A DNA stretch of 53,225 nt, from positions 1-53,225 of the forward strand of contig CAMWKZ010000013.1 of the NCBI GenBank assembly GCA_947174945.1, given 5' to 3'. The notes under the pieces are model-generated. The model was not told where the DNA came from. It did no database searches and saw only the letters and a program-made list of their open reading frames with translations. Each line of letters begins with the position of its first letter. The stretch's first letter is position 1. Source of the DNA: an uncultured Prevotellaceae bacterium. Its GTDB lineage: Bacteria > Bacteroidota > Bacteroidia > Bacteroidales > Bacteroidaceae. Made by a program: the position numbers and the translations under genes. Positions 34,991-44,924 of the stretch are shown here, piece after piece.

Positions 34991-35380
34991 TTATCGGTAG
35001 AAGCAACGCCCGATGAGCCAGCCGGCAGCGTTGCCCAAGAGCACGCCAACGGTGTCGGCCAGAAAGTCGAACCAATCGCCTGAGCGGGTGGTGGTGCAGT
35101 AGGCTTGCAGCAGTTCGACGATGCCTCCCAACAGGGTCATGCCCACCAGTGCCCATAGCAGCAGCCGTTGCCAGTTGATTTGGCGGTGGGCACGCTGATA
35201 CTCCCACCAGACGACCATGCTGGTGCCGCCGTACATGGCCAAATGGGTCCACTTGTCTATAAACTGCACGTCATCGAACGGCGTTTCGGGGAAGAACGGG
35301 GTAAACGACAGCACGGCTATCAGCACAAGGCAGAGCAGCGACAGTGGGTATTTTCTTATAAATAGGACGGAATTTTGCAT
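34991..35380 (-). CDS. VanZ-like family membrane protein
   Basis: This 129-residue protein has four predicted membrane helices and the VanZ-type segments DKWTHLAMYG (about 42-51) and GGIVELLQAYCTTTRSGDWFDFLADTVGVLLG (about 85-116). It is a small envelope protein of unclear function; the name does not imply glycopeptide resistance. It is convergent with the DUF5107 gene and divergent from the first NSS transporter. Confidence 0.82.
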   Translation of the reverse strand: MQNSVLFIRKYPLSLLCLVLIAVLSFTPFFPETPFDDVQFIDKWTHLAMYGGTSMVVWWEYQRAHRQINWQRLLLWALVGMTLLGGIVELLQAYCTTTRSGDWFDFLADTVGVLLGNAAGWLIGRCFYR

Positions 35381-35398
35381 ATTTGCTTAATAAAACGA

Positions 35399-35430
35399 TG
35401 CAAAAGTAAGAAATATTTTATACTTTTGCA
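35399..35430. promoter_or_regulatory. Symmetric divergent promoter (vanZ-like / NSS)
   Basis: TACTTTTG occurs on both strands (reverse 35401-35408, forward 35421-35428), only 12 bp apart, in a perfect inverted repeat (TGCAAAAGTA at 35399-35408 and TACTTTTGCA at 35421-35430). It is a second case of the back-to-back -7 layout seen at 17819-17848. Confidence 0.7.
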
Positions 35431-35449
35431 AGCGCAAAGCAAGAATATT

Positions 35450-36811
35450 ATGAGTGAGAGAGCAAATTTCGGGACGAAGCTGGGCGTGATACTGGCCACG
35501 GCAGGCTCGGCAGTGGGGCTGGGCAACGTGTGGCGCTTCCCTTATATGGCGGGCGAGAACGGCGGTGCCGTGTTCATCATGATTTACGTGGTGTGCGTGT
35601 TGCTGCTGGGCATTCCCTGCATGATTAGCGAGTTTATCGTGGGGCGCAACGGACGGGCTAACACGGCACGGTCGTTTCGCACGCTGGCTGGTGGCACACC
35701 GTGGGCGGTGTTAGGCTACATGGGTGTGCTGACGGGATTTCTGATTACGGGCTACTATGCGGTGGTCAGCGGGTGGTGCCTGCAGTATGTGTGGGCCTCG
35801 CTGTTAGGGCACCTGCAGGGCGACCCCGAATACTTCAAGACTTACTTTGCCGACTTGGCTTCCGACCCCGTGCGGCCCATACTGTGGACGGTGATTATCC
35901 TTGTGGTGACCTACCTGATAATCGAGCACGGTGTGCGCGACGGCATTGAGCGCGCTTCGAAGCTGCTCATGCCCACCTTATTTATATTGCTGCTCATTAT
36001 CGTGGTGGCAGCGTGTATGCTGCCCGGAGCGCAGCGGGGCATTGAGTTCCTGTTTAAGCCCGACTTTAGCAAACTCACGGGCGACGTGTTCTTAGGTGCC
36101 TTGGGGCAGTCGTTCTATTCGTTGAGCATTGCCATGGGATGCCTTTGCACCTACGCCAGCTACTTCTCCAAATACACCAACCTGACCAAGTCGGCTGTGC
36201 AGATAGCCGTTATCGACTGTATGGTAGCTATCCTTGCTGGCCTGATGATATTCCCTGCGGCATTCTCCGTTGGGGTAGAGCCTGACTCAGGGCCCTCGCT
36301 GATATTCATCACGCTGCCCAACGTGTTTGCGCAGGCTTTTGCCGCCATGCCCGTTGTGGGCTACGTCATTTCGCTGCTGTTCTTCGTGCTGCTGTCGTTA
36401 GCTGCCCTGACCTCGCTAATGTCGCTGCACGAGGTATCGACGGCTTTCTTTCAGGAGGAACTGCGCACCACGCGCAAGCGGGCCGCGCTGCTGGTAACGG
36501 TGTCGACGGGCATTATCGGTGCCTTCTGCTCGCTGTCGTTAGGGGCGGTCGACGGACTGGCTTTCTTCGGGAAGACGCTGTTCGACCTGTTTGACTTCGT
36601 GACGGGCCAGATATTCCTGCCTGTCGTGGGCTTCCTCACCTGTATCTTCATCGGGTGGGTCGTGCCGCACAAGGTGGTGCGCGACGAATTTACCAACTGG
36701 GGCAAGCTGCGCGACTACGGGGCTTTCTTCCACGTCTATCTGTTCTTGATTAAGTATGTGTGCCCGTTGGCTATCCTGATTATCTTCCTACATCAATTAG
36801 AGTTATTATGA
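35450..36811 (+). CDS. Sodium-dependent (NSS/SNF) transporter, first copy
   Basis: This 453-residue LeuT-fold transporter probably imports an amino acid with Na+. The TM1 signature ATAGSAVGLGNVWRFPYM (about 14-31) contains the substrate and sodium site. FSVGVEPDSGPSLIFITLP matches the conserved segment before TM7. The ATG at 35450 follows the -7 box by about 20 nt; the earlier in-frame ATG at 35375 lies upstream of it. Its stop overlaps the start of the second copy by 4 nt. Confidence 0.92.
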   Translation: MSERANFGTKLGVILATAGSAVGLGNVWRFPYMAGENGGAVFIMIYVVCVLLLGIPCMISEFIVGRNGRANTARSFRTLAGGTPWAVLGYMGVLTGFLITGYYAVVSGWCLQYVWASLLGHLQGDPEYFKTYFADLASDPVRPILWTVIILVVTYLIIEHGVRDGIERASKLLMPTLFILLLIIVVAACMLPGAQRGIEFLFKPDFSKLTGDVFLGALGQSFYSLSIAMGCLCTYASYFSKYTNLTKSAVQIAVIDCMVAILAGLMIFPAAFSVGVEPDSGPSLIFITLPNVFAQAFAAMPVVGYVISLLFFVLLSLAALTSLMSLHEVSTAFFQEELRTTRKRAALLVTVSTGIIGAFCSLSLGAVDGLAFFGKTLFDLFDFVTGQIFLPVVGFLTCIFIGWVVPHKVVRDEFTNWGKLRDYGAFFHVYLFLIKYVCPLAILIIFLHQLELL

Positions 36812-38163
36812 ACGAGACCAGAGGCAAGTTTGGCAGCAAGCTCGGCATTGTGCTGGCCACGGCAGGCTCGGCGGTCGGGCTGGGCAACGTGTGGCGTTTT
36901 CCCTATATGGCTGGCGAGAATGGTGGTGCCGCCTTTATCCTGCTCTATGTCGGGTGCATCCTGCTGTTAGGATTGCCGGGTATGCTGAGCGAGTTTATTG
37001 TGGGTCGGCACGGCCAGACCAATGCCGCCCGTGCCTATGACAAGCTGGCCAACGGCAAGCCGTGGAAGTTCGTAGGCTATCTGGGCATCCTGACCTCTAC
37101 CATCATCCTCGGCTTCTATGCCGTGGTGGCTGGCTGGTGCCTGCAATACCTGTGTGCCTCCGTTACGGGGCAGTTGCTGGGCGATGCCGACTATGTGAAG
37201 ACCTACTTCGTCACCTTCTCCAGCTCGCCTTGGCAGCCTGTGGGGTGGGGCATTGCCTTTATCCTGCTTACCCATGTGGTCATTGTCTTTGGCGTGCGCC
37301 GTGGGATTGAGCGTGCGTCGAAGTGGCTCATGCCCATTCTGCTGCTGTTGCTTTTGGTGCTGGTGGTAGCCTCGTGTATGCTGCCCGGAGCAATGGGGGG
37401 GGTGAAGTTCTTGCTCGAGCCTGACTTCTCGAAACTGAGCAGCAATGTGATGCTGGAGGCACTGGGACAGGCTTTCTTCTCGCTGTCGCTGGGCACGGCC
37501 TGCCTCTGCACTTACGCCAGCTACTTCTCGCGCTCCACCAATCTGCTGCGCTCTGCGGGTCAGATAGTGGCGCTTGACACGCTGATAGCCATCCTCTCGG
37601 GACTGATGATATTCCCTGCGGCGTTCTCCGTCGGGGTGGAGCCCGACTCAGGCCCATCGCTCATATTCATCACGCTGCCCAACGTGTTCCAACAGGCCTT
37701 TGCCGCCATGCCGACGGTGGGCTGGCTCATTAGCATCATGTTCTATGCCCTGCTGGTGTTTGCCGCCCTGACCTCTACCATCTCGATGCACGAGATAGGC
37801 ACGGCCTTCTTTACCGAGGAGCTGCACTGGCCGCGCCGTAAGTCGGCTTGGCTGCTCACCGTGGTTGCTGGAGTGCTGTGCCTGTTCTGCTCGTGGTCGG
37901 TTGGCGCCTACGACATCCGACTGTTAGGATTGTCGCTGATGGACTTCTGCGACCAACTGACGGCCAACTTCCTGCTGCCGCTGGGCGGTATGCTTGCCTG
38001 TCTGTTTGTGGGTTGGTACATACCCCGGCAGGTGGTGTACGATGAGTTTACCAATCATGGAGCGCACAACCGTCGCTACTATAGCCTTTACCTTTTTGCC
38101 GTGCGCTATGTCTGTCCTATTGCCATACTGCTGGTATTCCTCCATCAGTTAGGCATTATATGA
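36808..38163 (+). CDS. Sodium-dependent (NSS/SNF) transporter, second copy
   Basis: This 451-residue paralogue of the preceding gene has the same TM1 signature and the same FSVGVEPDSGPSLIFITLPNVF segment but diverges elsewhere (for example TILGFYAVVAGW for TITGYYAVVSGW-like positions). The pair is a tandem duplication that has differentiated, perhaps giving different amino-acid substrates. Start and stop both overlap neighbours by 4 nt, so the two transporters and the comEA-like gene form one coupled unit. Confidence 0.92.
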   Translation: MNETRGKFGSKLGIVLATAGSAVGLGNVWRFPYMAGENGGAAFILLYVGCILLLGLPGMLSEFIVGRHGQTNAARAYDKLANGKPWKFVGYLGILTSTIILGFYAVVAGWCLQYLCASVTGQLLGDADYVKTYFVTFSSSPWQPVGWGIAFILLTHVVIVFGVRRGIERASKWLMPILLLLLLVLVVASCMLPGAMGGVKFLLEPDFSKLSSNVMLEALGQAFFSLSLGTACLCTYASYFSRSTNLLRSAGQIVALDTLIAILSGLMIFPAAFSVGVEPDSGPSLIFITLPNVFQQAFAAMPTVGWLISIMFYALLVFAALTSTISMHEIGTAFFTEELHWPRRKSAWLLTVVAGVLCLFCSWSVGAYDIRLLGLSLMDFCDQLTANFLLPLGGMLACLFVGWYIPRQVVYDEFTNHGAHNRRYYSLYLFAVRYVCPIAILLVFLHQLGII

Positions 38164-39011
38164 ACCGTAACGACCGCCGTATAGCCGTTGCTGCCATAGC
38201 TGTTGCCACGCTTGCCATAGGGGGCATCTTGTGCGCAGGCCGTCGGGACACTGTGCCGACGCGCTCCGCACCAGCTGCCGAGGCCGTCGGCATCATGCGC
38301 CGAGCGCGTCCGTACCATGTGCCGAGCGTATCGGCACCAGTAGCCGAGGCCTTTCCCTTCGACCCTAACACGGCAGACAGCACCGAACTGCTGCGTCTGG
38401 GGCTTCGCCCGTGGCAGGTGCGCAATATCTACAAGTACCGCGCCCGAGGCGGCATCTACCGTCGCAAGGAAGACTTCGCCCGCCTGTACGGACTGACCGT
38501 CAAGGACTATCGCCGACTGGCACCTTACATCCGCATAGGTCAAGACTATCAGCCTGCCGCCACGCTGGTGCCCGACCGCCCCTTTGGCATCGATTCCGTT
38601 ATCTATCCGAAGAAGATTGACACCACGCAGCGCGTGGTGCTGAACACCGCCGACACTACCGTGCTGCTCACCGTGCCCGGCATAGGAAAGCACTTTGCCC
38701 ATGAGATTATGAAGCATGGCCGTCGGCTGGGCGGCTACGTCAGTGTCGACCAGTTGGACGAGATAGACTACTTCCCACAGTCGTCTAAGCGTTACTTCAT
38801 TATCCAGCAGCCCGCCCCGCAACAGCTGAACATCAACCAGCTCACCCTGTCGCAGTTGCGCCGCCATCCCTACATCAACTTCTATCAAGCCAAGGCCATC
38901 GTGGAGTACCGCCGACTGCACGGTCCCCTTAAAAGTCTGCACGACCTGCGGCTCTCCCGTGACTTCCCGCCCGAGCAGATTGCCCGCTTAGAACCCTACG
39001 TGTCGTTTTAA
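38160..39011 (+). CDS. ComEA-like helix-hairpin-helix DNA-binding protein
   Basis: This 283-residue protein has an N-terminal membrane anchor (about 8-26), a linker, and helix-hairpin-helix modules: PFDPNTADSTELLRLGLRPWQVRNIYKYRARGG (about 66-98), NTADTTVLLTVPGIGKHFAHEIMKHGRRLGGY (about 162-193) and NINQLTLSQLRRHPYINFYQAKAIVEYRRLHG (about 223-254). ComEA proteins bind incoming DNA during transformation; dprA also lies in the window. The linker (about 24-64) is encoded by family B 22-bp repeats, whose period shifts the reading frame from unit to unit. It is translationally coupled to the NSS transporters. Confidence 0.82.
   Translation: MNRNDRRIAVAAIAVATLAIGGILCAGRRDTVPTRSAPAAEAVGIMRRARPYHVPSVSAPVAEAFPFDPNTADSTELLRLGLRPWQVRNIYKYRARGGIYRRKEDFARLYGLTVKDYRRLAPYIRIGQDYQPAATLVPDRPFGIDSVIYPKKIDTTQRVVLNTADTTVLLTVPGIGKHFAHEIMKHGRRLGGYVSVDQLDEIDYFPQSSKRYFIIQQPAPQQLNINQLTLSQLRRHPYINFYQAKAIVEYRRLHGPLKSLHDLRLSRDFPPEQIARLEPYVSF
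38231..38351 (+). repeat. Family B 22-bp repeats inside comEA-like gene
   Basis: Four good units start at 38253, 38275, 38297 and 38319, with a degenerate one before (38231) and a partial one after (38341-38351). Sequence and dyad match the array at 15814-15945. Because 22 is not divisible by 3, the units are read in rotating frames; units one and four return to the same frame and encode the similar VPTRSAP and VPSVSAP. The gene tolerates them as a linker. Confidence 0.88.
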
Positions 39012-39018
39012 TGTCTGA

Positions 39019-39128
39019 GAAGGAACGGTTCCCTCCCCAAGAAAGAACGGCTCTTACTCGGGGAAAGAGCCGTCCTTTCCATGAGTAAGAGCCGTTCTTT
39101 CTCGGGGTAAGACCCGTTCTTTCCCCGT
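39019..39128. repeat. Family C 22-bp tandem array between comEA-like gene and rseP
   Basis: Five units of exactly 22 bp start at 39019, 39041, 39063, 39085 and 39107. The core is AAGARCSGTTCTTT-like and each unit is an imperfect dyad (AAAGAACGG...TCTT or AAAGAGCCG...CTTT). The array starts 7 nt after the comEA stop and touches the rseP stop codon, filling the convergent gap. It is unrelated in sequence to families A and B. Confidence 0.9.
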
Positions 39129-40498
39129 TACATATATCCTATGGCCCGCAGAATGTCGTTCAGGTTGGCCACGACCATCAGGAGTATCAGGATGGCGAAG
39201 CCTACATACTCGGCGTATAGCATGAACGTTTCGGAGGGCTTGCGGCGCGTCACCATCTCGTAGAGCAGGAACAGCACGTGGCCACCATCCAGCGCAGGGA
39301 TGGGCAGGATGTTCATGAAGGCGAGGATGATAGACAGGAACGCCGTCATCTTCCAGAACATATACCAGTCCCACATCGGCGGGAACAGTGAGCCGATAGC
39401 CCCGAAGCCGCCCAGCGACTTCGCTCCCTCGGCAGAGAACACATACTTCAGGTCGTCGACGTAAGAGGCCAGCACGTGGAATCCGTACTTGATGCCGGCA
39501 GGGATGCTCTCTAAGAATCCGTACTCGCGGGTAACGGGCTTATAAAGCCCTGCCACGGTCTGCACGGTGAAGCCCAGTTTCAGCTCGGGGGTGAGGGCAG
39601 TGGTAGCGGTGTCTTTCGCGCCCTCGTGACTGTAGACCAACGTCACGGTGCGTGCCTTCATGCTGTCGGCAGAGGTCTTGGCCACGGCCAGCATATCAGC
39701 GCGACGACCCAGCAGGTCGATGAACTCGTTGTAGCTGTCAACGGGCTTGCCGTTCAGTGCCAGAATCTCGTCACCCTTCACCATGCCCAGCTTGTCGGCA
39801 GGCGAGCCCGGCAGAATGCTGTCCACCTTGGCAGGCAGCAACGGGCGCACGAATGACGGGTCGGCCTTCATCATATTCAGCAGGTTCAGCTCGCCGGGCA
39901 GGGCGATGCTCATAGGCTTGCCGTCGCGGATGATGTCGACGCGGTGGGCCTCCGAAATGTCGCGGTACAGGTCGGCAGAGAAGTCCTTGAAGGCGTGCTC
40001 CTCCGTACCTATTAATATATCACCGTCCTTGAATCCATACGACTTAGCCTCCTCGTTAAACTTCATGCCCATCGTCATGTCCCTGACTGGGATGTAGGTG
40101 TCGCCCCACCAGAAAAGAATCTGCGAGTAGATGAACAGCGCCAGCACGAAGTTGACCATGACGCCGCCTATCATGATGAGCAGTCGCTGCCATGCTGGCT
40201 TGGCCCTGAACTCCCATGGCTGCATGGGTTGCTTCATCTGCTCCGTGTCGAAACTCTCGTCTATCATGCCCGCTATCTTGCAGTAGCCGCCCAGCGGCAG
40301 CCAGCCGACACCGTATTCCGTGTCGCTGTTCTTGGGCTTAAACTTAAACAGGCTGAACTTCCAGTCGAAGAAGATATAGAACTTGTCAACCCGCACCCCG
40401 AAGAGCTTGGCAAAGAAGAAGTGGCCGCCCTCGTGCAGCAATACGAGCAGCGAGATGGCCAGCATGAATTGTAATACTCTGATTAAAAATACTTCCAT
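39128..40498 (-). CDS. rseP: Site-2 intramembrane protease RseP
   Basis: This 456-residue M50 zinc protease cleaves membrane-bound anti-sigma factors or signal-peptide remnants. The active site is HEGGH (22-26) in the first membrane helix with the second ligand region LDGGH (about 402-406) in a late helix. A central PDZ domain (KVDSILPGSPADKLGMVKGDEILALNG) is present; a single clear PDZ is visible, with a possible second degenerate one before it. It is the last gene of the tsaB-to-rseP operon, 18 nt after dxr. Confidence 0.93.
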   Translation of the reverse strand: MEVFLIRVLQFMLAISLLVLLHEGGHFFFAKLFGVRVDKFYIFFDWKFSLFKFKPKNSDTEYGVGWLPLGGYCKIAGMIDESFDTEQMKQPMQPWEFRAKPAWQRLLIMIGGVMVNFVLALFIYSQILFWWGDTYIPVRDMTMGMKFNEEAKSYGFKDGDILIGTEEHAFKDFSADLYRDISEAHRVDIIRDGKPMSIALPGELNLLNMMKADPSFVRPLLPAKVDSILPGSPADKLGMVKGDEILALNGKPVDSYNEFIDLLGRRADMLAVAKTSADSMKARTVTLVYSHEGAKDTATTALTPELKLGFTVQTVAGLYKPVTREYGFLESIPAGIKYGFHVLASYVDDLKYVFSAEGAKSLGGFGAIGSLFPPMWDWYMFWKMTAFLSIILAFMNILPIPALDGGHVLFLLYEMVTRRKPSETFMLYAEYVGFAILILLMVVANLNDILRAIGYM

Positions 40499-40516
40499 TA
40501 TGATACTTACGGTTTA

Positions 40517-41686
40517 CTAATTTACTGATTTGTTCATTAACTCGGCAGCGATGCGGCGCGCCTCGGCATCGGTGGCTATGTAGGTGTCGTAGTCGGGCGT
40601 GGCCGAGAACGTACAGCGTTGCATGGTCTCGGCAATGATGTCGCTCATCTGGACGAAGCCGCACTTGTCTTCCAAGAAGCCGCGGTTGACAATCTCGTTG
40701 GCGGCATTGACGATGCACGGCATATTGCCGCCCTTCTGGATAGACTCAAAGGCCAGCGCCAGACAGCGGAACTTCTTGAGGTCAGGCTCGAAGAACTCCA
40801 GCTTCTGCGTAGCAAACAAGTCCAGACGGTCGCCGCTCAGTGTCAGTCGCTGGGGGAACGAGAAGGCATACTGGATGGGCAGCCGCATATCGGGTACGCC
40901 TAATTGGGCCTTGACGGCTCCGTCCTGAAACTGGACGGCAGAGTGGACGATGCTCTGCGGATGCACCAGCACCTGAATCTGCGAAGCCTTCACGCCAAAC
41001 AGCCACTTGGCTTCAATCACCTCGAAGCCTTTATTCATCATCGAAGCCGAGTCGATGGTAATCTTGGCACCCATGTCCCATGTGGGATGGCGCAGGGCGT
41101 CGGCCTTGGTAACGGTGGCCAGTTGCTCCATTGTGAAGTTGCGGAACGGGCCGCCTGAGGCTGTCAGCAGTATCTTCTCAATGGGGTTGTTGTCTTCGCC
41201 GACCAGACTTTGGAAGATGGCCGAGTGCTCGCTGTCGACGGGCAGGATAGGCGCATGAAACTCGGATGCCAAGTCGCGAATCAGCTCACCCGCCACAACC
41301 AGCGTCTCCTTGTTGGCCAGCGCAATAGCCTTGTGGGCTTTAATGGCGTGGATGGTGGGCGACAGTCCTGCAAAGCCCACCATGGCGGTCAGCACAATGT
41401 TGATGGGGTCGGCCTCTACGATTTCGTCAATAGCCTTGGCGCCGGCATACACCTTCACGTCGGGCAGGTCGTCAAGCAGCCGCTTCAGCTCGTCGTAACG
41501 CTGCTCGTTGGCAATGACGACGGCAGCAGGCTTGAACTTATGCGCCTGCTCGGCCAGCAGTTCTACACGGTTGTTGGCAGTCAGGCAATATACCTCGTAG
41601 AGGTCGGAGTGCTCCTCGATGACCTCCAGAGCCTGGGTTCCAATGGAGCCCGTAGAGCCAAGGATGGCTATTTGCTTCTTTTTCAT
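40517..41686 (-). CDS. dxr: 1-deoxy-D-xylulose 5-phosphate reductoisomerase
   Basis: This 389-residue NADPH enzyme makes MEP, the first committed step of the non-mevalonate isoprenoid pathway. The NADPH motif GSTGSIGTQAL (10-20) is at the start, followed by ALANKETLV and VDSEHSAIFQ (metal and substrate ligands), ASGGPFR, and the flexible-loop region HPTWDMGAKITIDSASMMNKG. It overlaps the rimM stop by 4 nt. Confidence 0.95.
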   Translation of the reverse strand: MKKKQIAILGSTGSIGTQALEVIEEHSDLYEVYCLTANNRVELLAEQAHKFKPAAVVIANEQRYDELKRLLDDLPDVKVYAGAKAIDEIVEADPINIVLTAMVGFAGLSPTIHAIKAHKAIALANKETLVVAGELIRDLASEFHAPILPVDSEHSAIFQSLVGEDNNPIEKILLTASGGPFRNFTMEQLATVTKADALRHPTWDMGAKITIDSASMMNKGFEVIEAKWLFGVKASQIQVLVHPQSIVHSAVQFQDGAVKAQLGVPDMRLPIQYAFSFPQRLTLSGDRLDLFATQKLEFFEPDLKKFRCLALAFESIQKGGNMPCIVNAANEIVNRGFLEDKCGFVQMSDIIAETMQRCTFSATPDYDTYIATDAEARRIAAELMNKSVN

Positions 41687-42188
41687 ATATCTAATAGTCC
41701 TTCAGGGATGTGCATGGTTATCTGTTGCAGCTTGGTGTCAATGCTGGTAATCAGGTCGTCGGAGGCTGGGAGCAGCCGTCCGTCCTCCAGTTCAAAAAGG
41801 ATGTTTTGCGTCTGGTCGTCAATGCCTGCTATGGTACCGACCTTCTGCTTTGTCTGTGCTTCAATAATGTCGAAGCCTACTAAAAGGGACAGGGAGGGCA
41901 CGTCGTCGGCTTCCTCTGCCAGTTCGCGTGGGAAGTAGACATCGCTGCCCGTCAGTTCGGAAGCCCGCTGCTGCGTGTCAACGTCGCAGAACTTGACCAG
42001 CGCCACCGAGTCGCTGCGGAAGCGGTACTCCTCCATGAAGAAAGGCACAAGGATGCCGTCCAGCTCGAGAATCAGGTAATCGGCATCCGCCGTGTCGAAG
42101 ATGTCGTCGTCAAACTGGAACGACACCTCGCCCTTTACACCATGCGCTTTGCCGAGGCGACCTATCTTAAAAACCTCTTCCTTCCTAA

Positions 42189-42192
<4 letters not shown>
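41683..42192 (-). CDS. rimM: Ribosome maturation factor RimM
   Basis: This 169-residue protein assists maturation of the 30S head. The N-terminal barrel starts with FKIGRLGKAHGVKGEVSF (the RimM signature GxxGKxHGxxGE), and the PRC-barrel half follows with LVGFDIIEAQTKQKVGTI and PASDDLITSID. It overlaps both neighbours (murA before, dxr after) by 4 nt. Confidence 0.93.
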
Positions 42193-43493
<1,301 letters not shown>

Positions 43494-44102
43494 TTACTTA
43501 CGTCTTTTGTTGCGTTTAACGTCGTTGCCTCCAGTCTCGGGAATGTGCTCAAAGCGGAACGTCGAGAGGTCAATCTGTATCTTCCCGTCTGTATAGTGGG
43601 CCAAGTCGTCGGCCACCTTCTCGTCGTCCATCGACCCATGTCCCCACGTGGCCAGGTCGCGCTTCATCTGGTTGGCCGTGATGCGCACCAGCTCGTCGCG
43701 CTCCTCGCCCTCAGGCATGGTCTTCAGCTTCTCAAACACTTCGGTCATCAGCCGACCGTAGTGTCGCAGATGACTTTGCCCGTTGCCCTTCGGATGCTCC
43801 ATCGGCTGCGGCTTGGTCAGTATCTTCTCGGCATTGCTGACATCGAAAGGCCAGTCAATATCAAGCTGCTTGTGGCTCATCAGAAAGAGATGGTCCCACA
43901 AGGTCTGCTGGTAGTCGGCACCCTCACGAACCTGCGGGTTCTTGTTCTCCATCTGGCGGATAATGCTCACGGCGCAGGCCATTCGCTCCTCCTTGGTAGG
44001 CAGGCTGATGGCCAGCTCCACCATTTTCTGAATCTCTCGCCCGTACTCAGGCATGACCAGCTTGTCGCGCTGGGTGTTATAATCTAATCCTTTGATTTCC
44101 AT
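43494..44102 (-). CDS. DUF4290 domain protein
   Basis: This 202-residue cytoplasmic protein is typical of Bacteroidetes and is usually found upstream of murA, as here. It starts MEIKGLDYNTQRDKLVMPEYGREIQ, the conserved opening of DUF4290, and contains EYGREIQKMVE and DHLFLMSHKQLDIDWPF. The tail is basic (VKRNKRRK), which might fit RNA or ribosome binding. The function is unknown. Confidence 0.88.
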   Translation of the reverse strand: MEIKGLDYNTQRDKLVMPEYGREIQKMVELAISLPTKEERMACAVSIIRQMENKNPQVREGADYQQTLWDHLFLMSHKQLDIDWPFDVSNAEKILTKPQPMEHPKGNGQSHLRHYGRLMTEVFEKLKTMPEGEERDELVRITANQMKRDLATWGHGSMDDEKVADDLAHYTDGKIQIDLSTFRFEHIPETGGNDVKRNKRRK

Positions 44103-44111
44103 AAGTTGTGT

Positions 44112-44807
44112 CTACAATAGTTTCTTGGGCTTCAGCGCCACAAAGTTTTTAAGATAGAACGGCACGAAATAGGCTACGTCCTCAAACTGGTCGTTCAGGA
44201 AACGCTTCTCGGCCAACGGCTGCATCCACTTAGCCAGCGGCTCAATGCCGTCAATATAGTGGGCATTGGGGTGGTTGATGACTTCCATGCACTTCTTGGC
44301 GCCGTTGCCGAAGAAATAGATGGGGCGCTCGTCGAGCCACTGCTTGTAGGTGTCGGCATCAACGATGTCGGCACTGACTTCGCGCACGGTCTTCAGCGAG
44401 CGGTCGTAGAGGGCGGCGTACACCTCCATGCGACGAGCGTCGAGCATGGGGCAAAGCAGGGCGTTCTCGTCCAGCTCTGGGTTGCGGAGCAACACGGGCA
44501 CGCACAGCAGCTCTAACGTCGGAACAGCCAGCAACTTCAGGTTGCGGCCATAGCAAATGCCCTTGGCCATTGATACGCCGATGCGCAACCCCGTATAGGA
44601 ACCGGGGCCGCAACTGACGCTGACGGCATCAAACGGAATGGCGTGGTTGTCGGTAAACGAAAGGGCATTGTCCACCATCGTCCCCAGCTTCTCAGCGCCA
44701 GCCCCCTTTTCCCCGCGCTCCTCTTGCTCGAAAATACATTGTCCGTCTTCCGAAACGGCCACCGAACATATTGTTGTGCTTGTTTCTATATGCAGAATGA
44801 CTGCCAT
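44112..44807 (-). CDS. tsaB: tRNA threonylcarbamoyladenosine biosynthesis protein TsaB
   Basis: This 231-residue ASKHA-fold protein partners TsaD in making t6A37 in tRNAs that read ANN codons. The start LHIETSTTICSVAVSEDG and the core VSCGPGSYTGLRIGVSMAKGICY are diagnostic. It is the first gene of the reverse-strand operon through rseP; a -7 box lies at 44840-44847. Confidence 0.93.
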   Translation of the reverse strand: MAVILHIETSTTICSVAVSEDGQCIFEQEERGEKGAGAEKLGTMVDNALSFTDNHAIPFDAVSVSCGPGSYTGLRIGVSMAKGICYGRNLKLLAVPTLELLCVPVLLRNPELDENALLCPMLDARRMEVYAALYDRSLKTVREVSADIVDADTYKQWLDERPIYFFGNGAKKCMEVINHPNAHYIDGIEPLAKWMQPLAEKRFLNDQFEDVAYFVPFYLKNFVALKPKKLL

Positions 44808-44839
44808 ATCTCTTTTGTTCTTAACTATTAAATAATGTG

Positions 44840-44897
44840 CAAAGGTACGAATTTTCCCGCCAATCTGCGCACGTTTAAGATAATTTTTGTACCTTTG
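44840..44897. promoter_or_regulatory. Divergent promoters (tsaB operon / yicC operon)
   Basis: TACCTTTG on the reverse strand (44840-44847) lies about 32 nt before tsaB, and TACCTTTG on the forward strand (44890-44897) about 27 nt before yicC. The two -7 boxes are identical and 42 bp apart. Neither has a clear TTTG at -33. Confidence 0.65.
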
Positions 44898-44924
44898 TCG
44901 TCAATATTAAAGAAAAGAAACATT

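Noticed and set aside
34991..35380. Glycopeptide resistance from the VanZ-like gene
   Set aside because: Only the small membrane domain is shared; no vanHAX genes are present.
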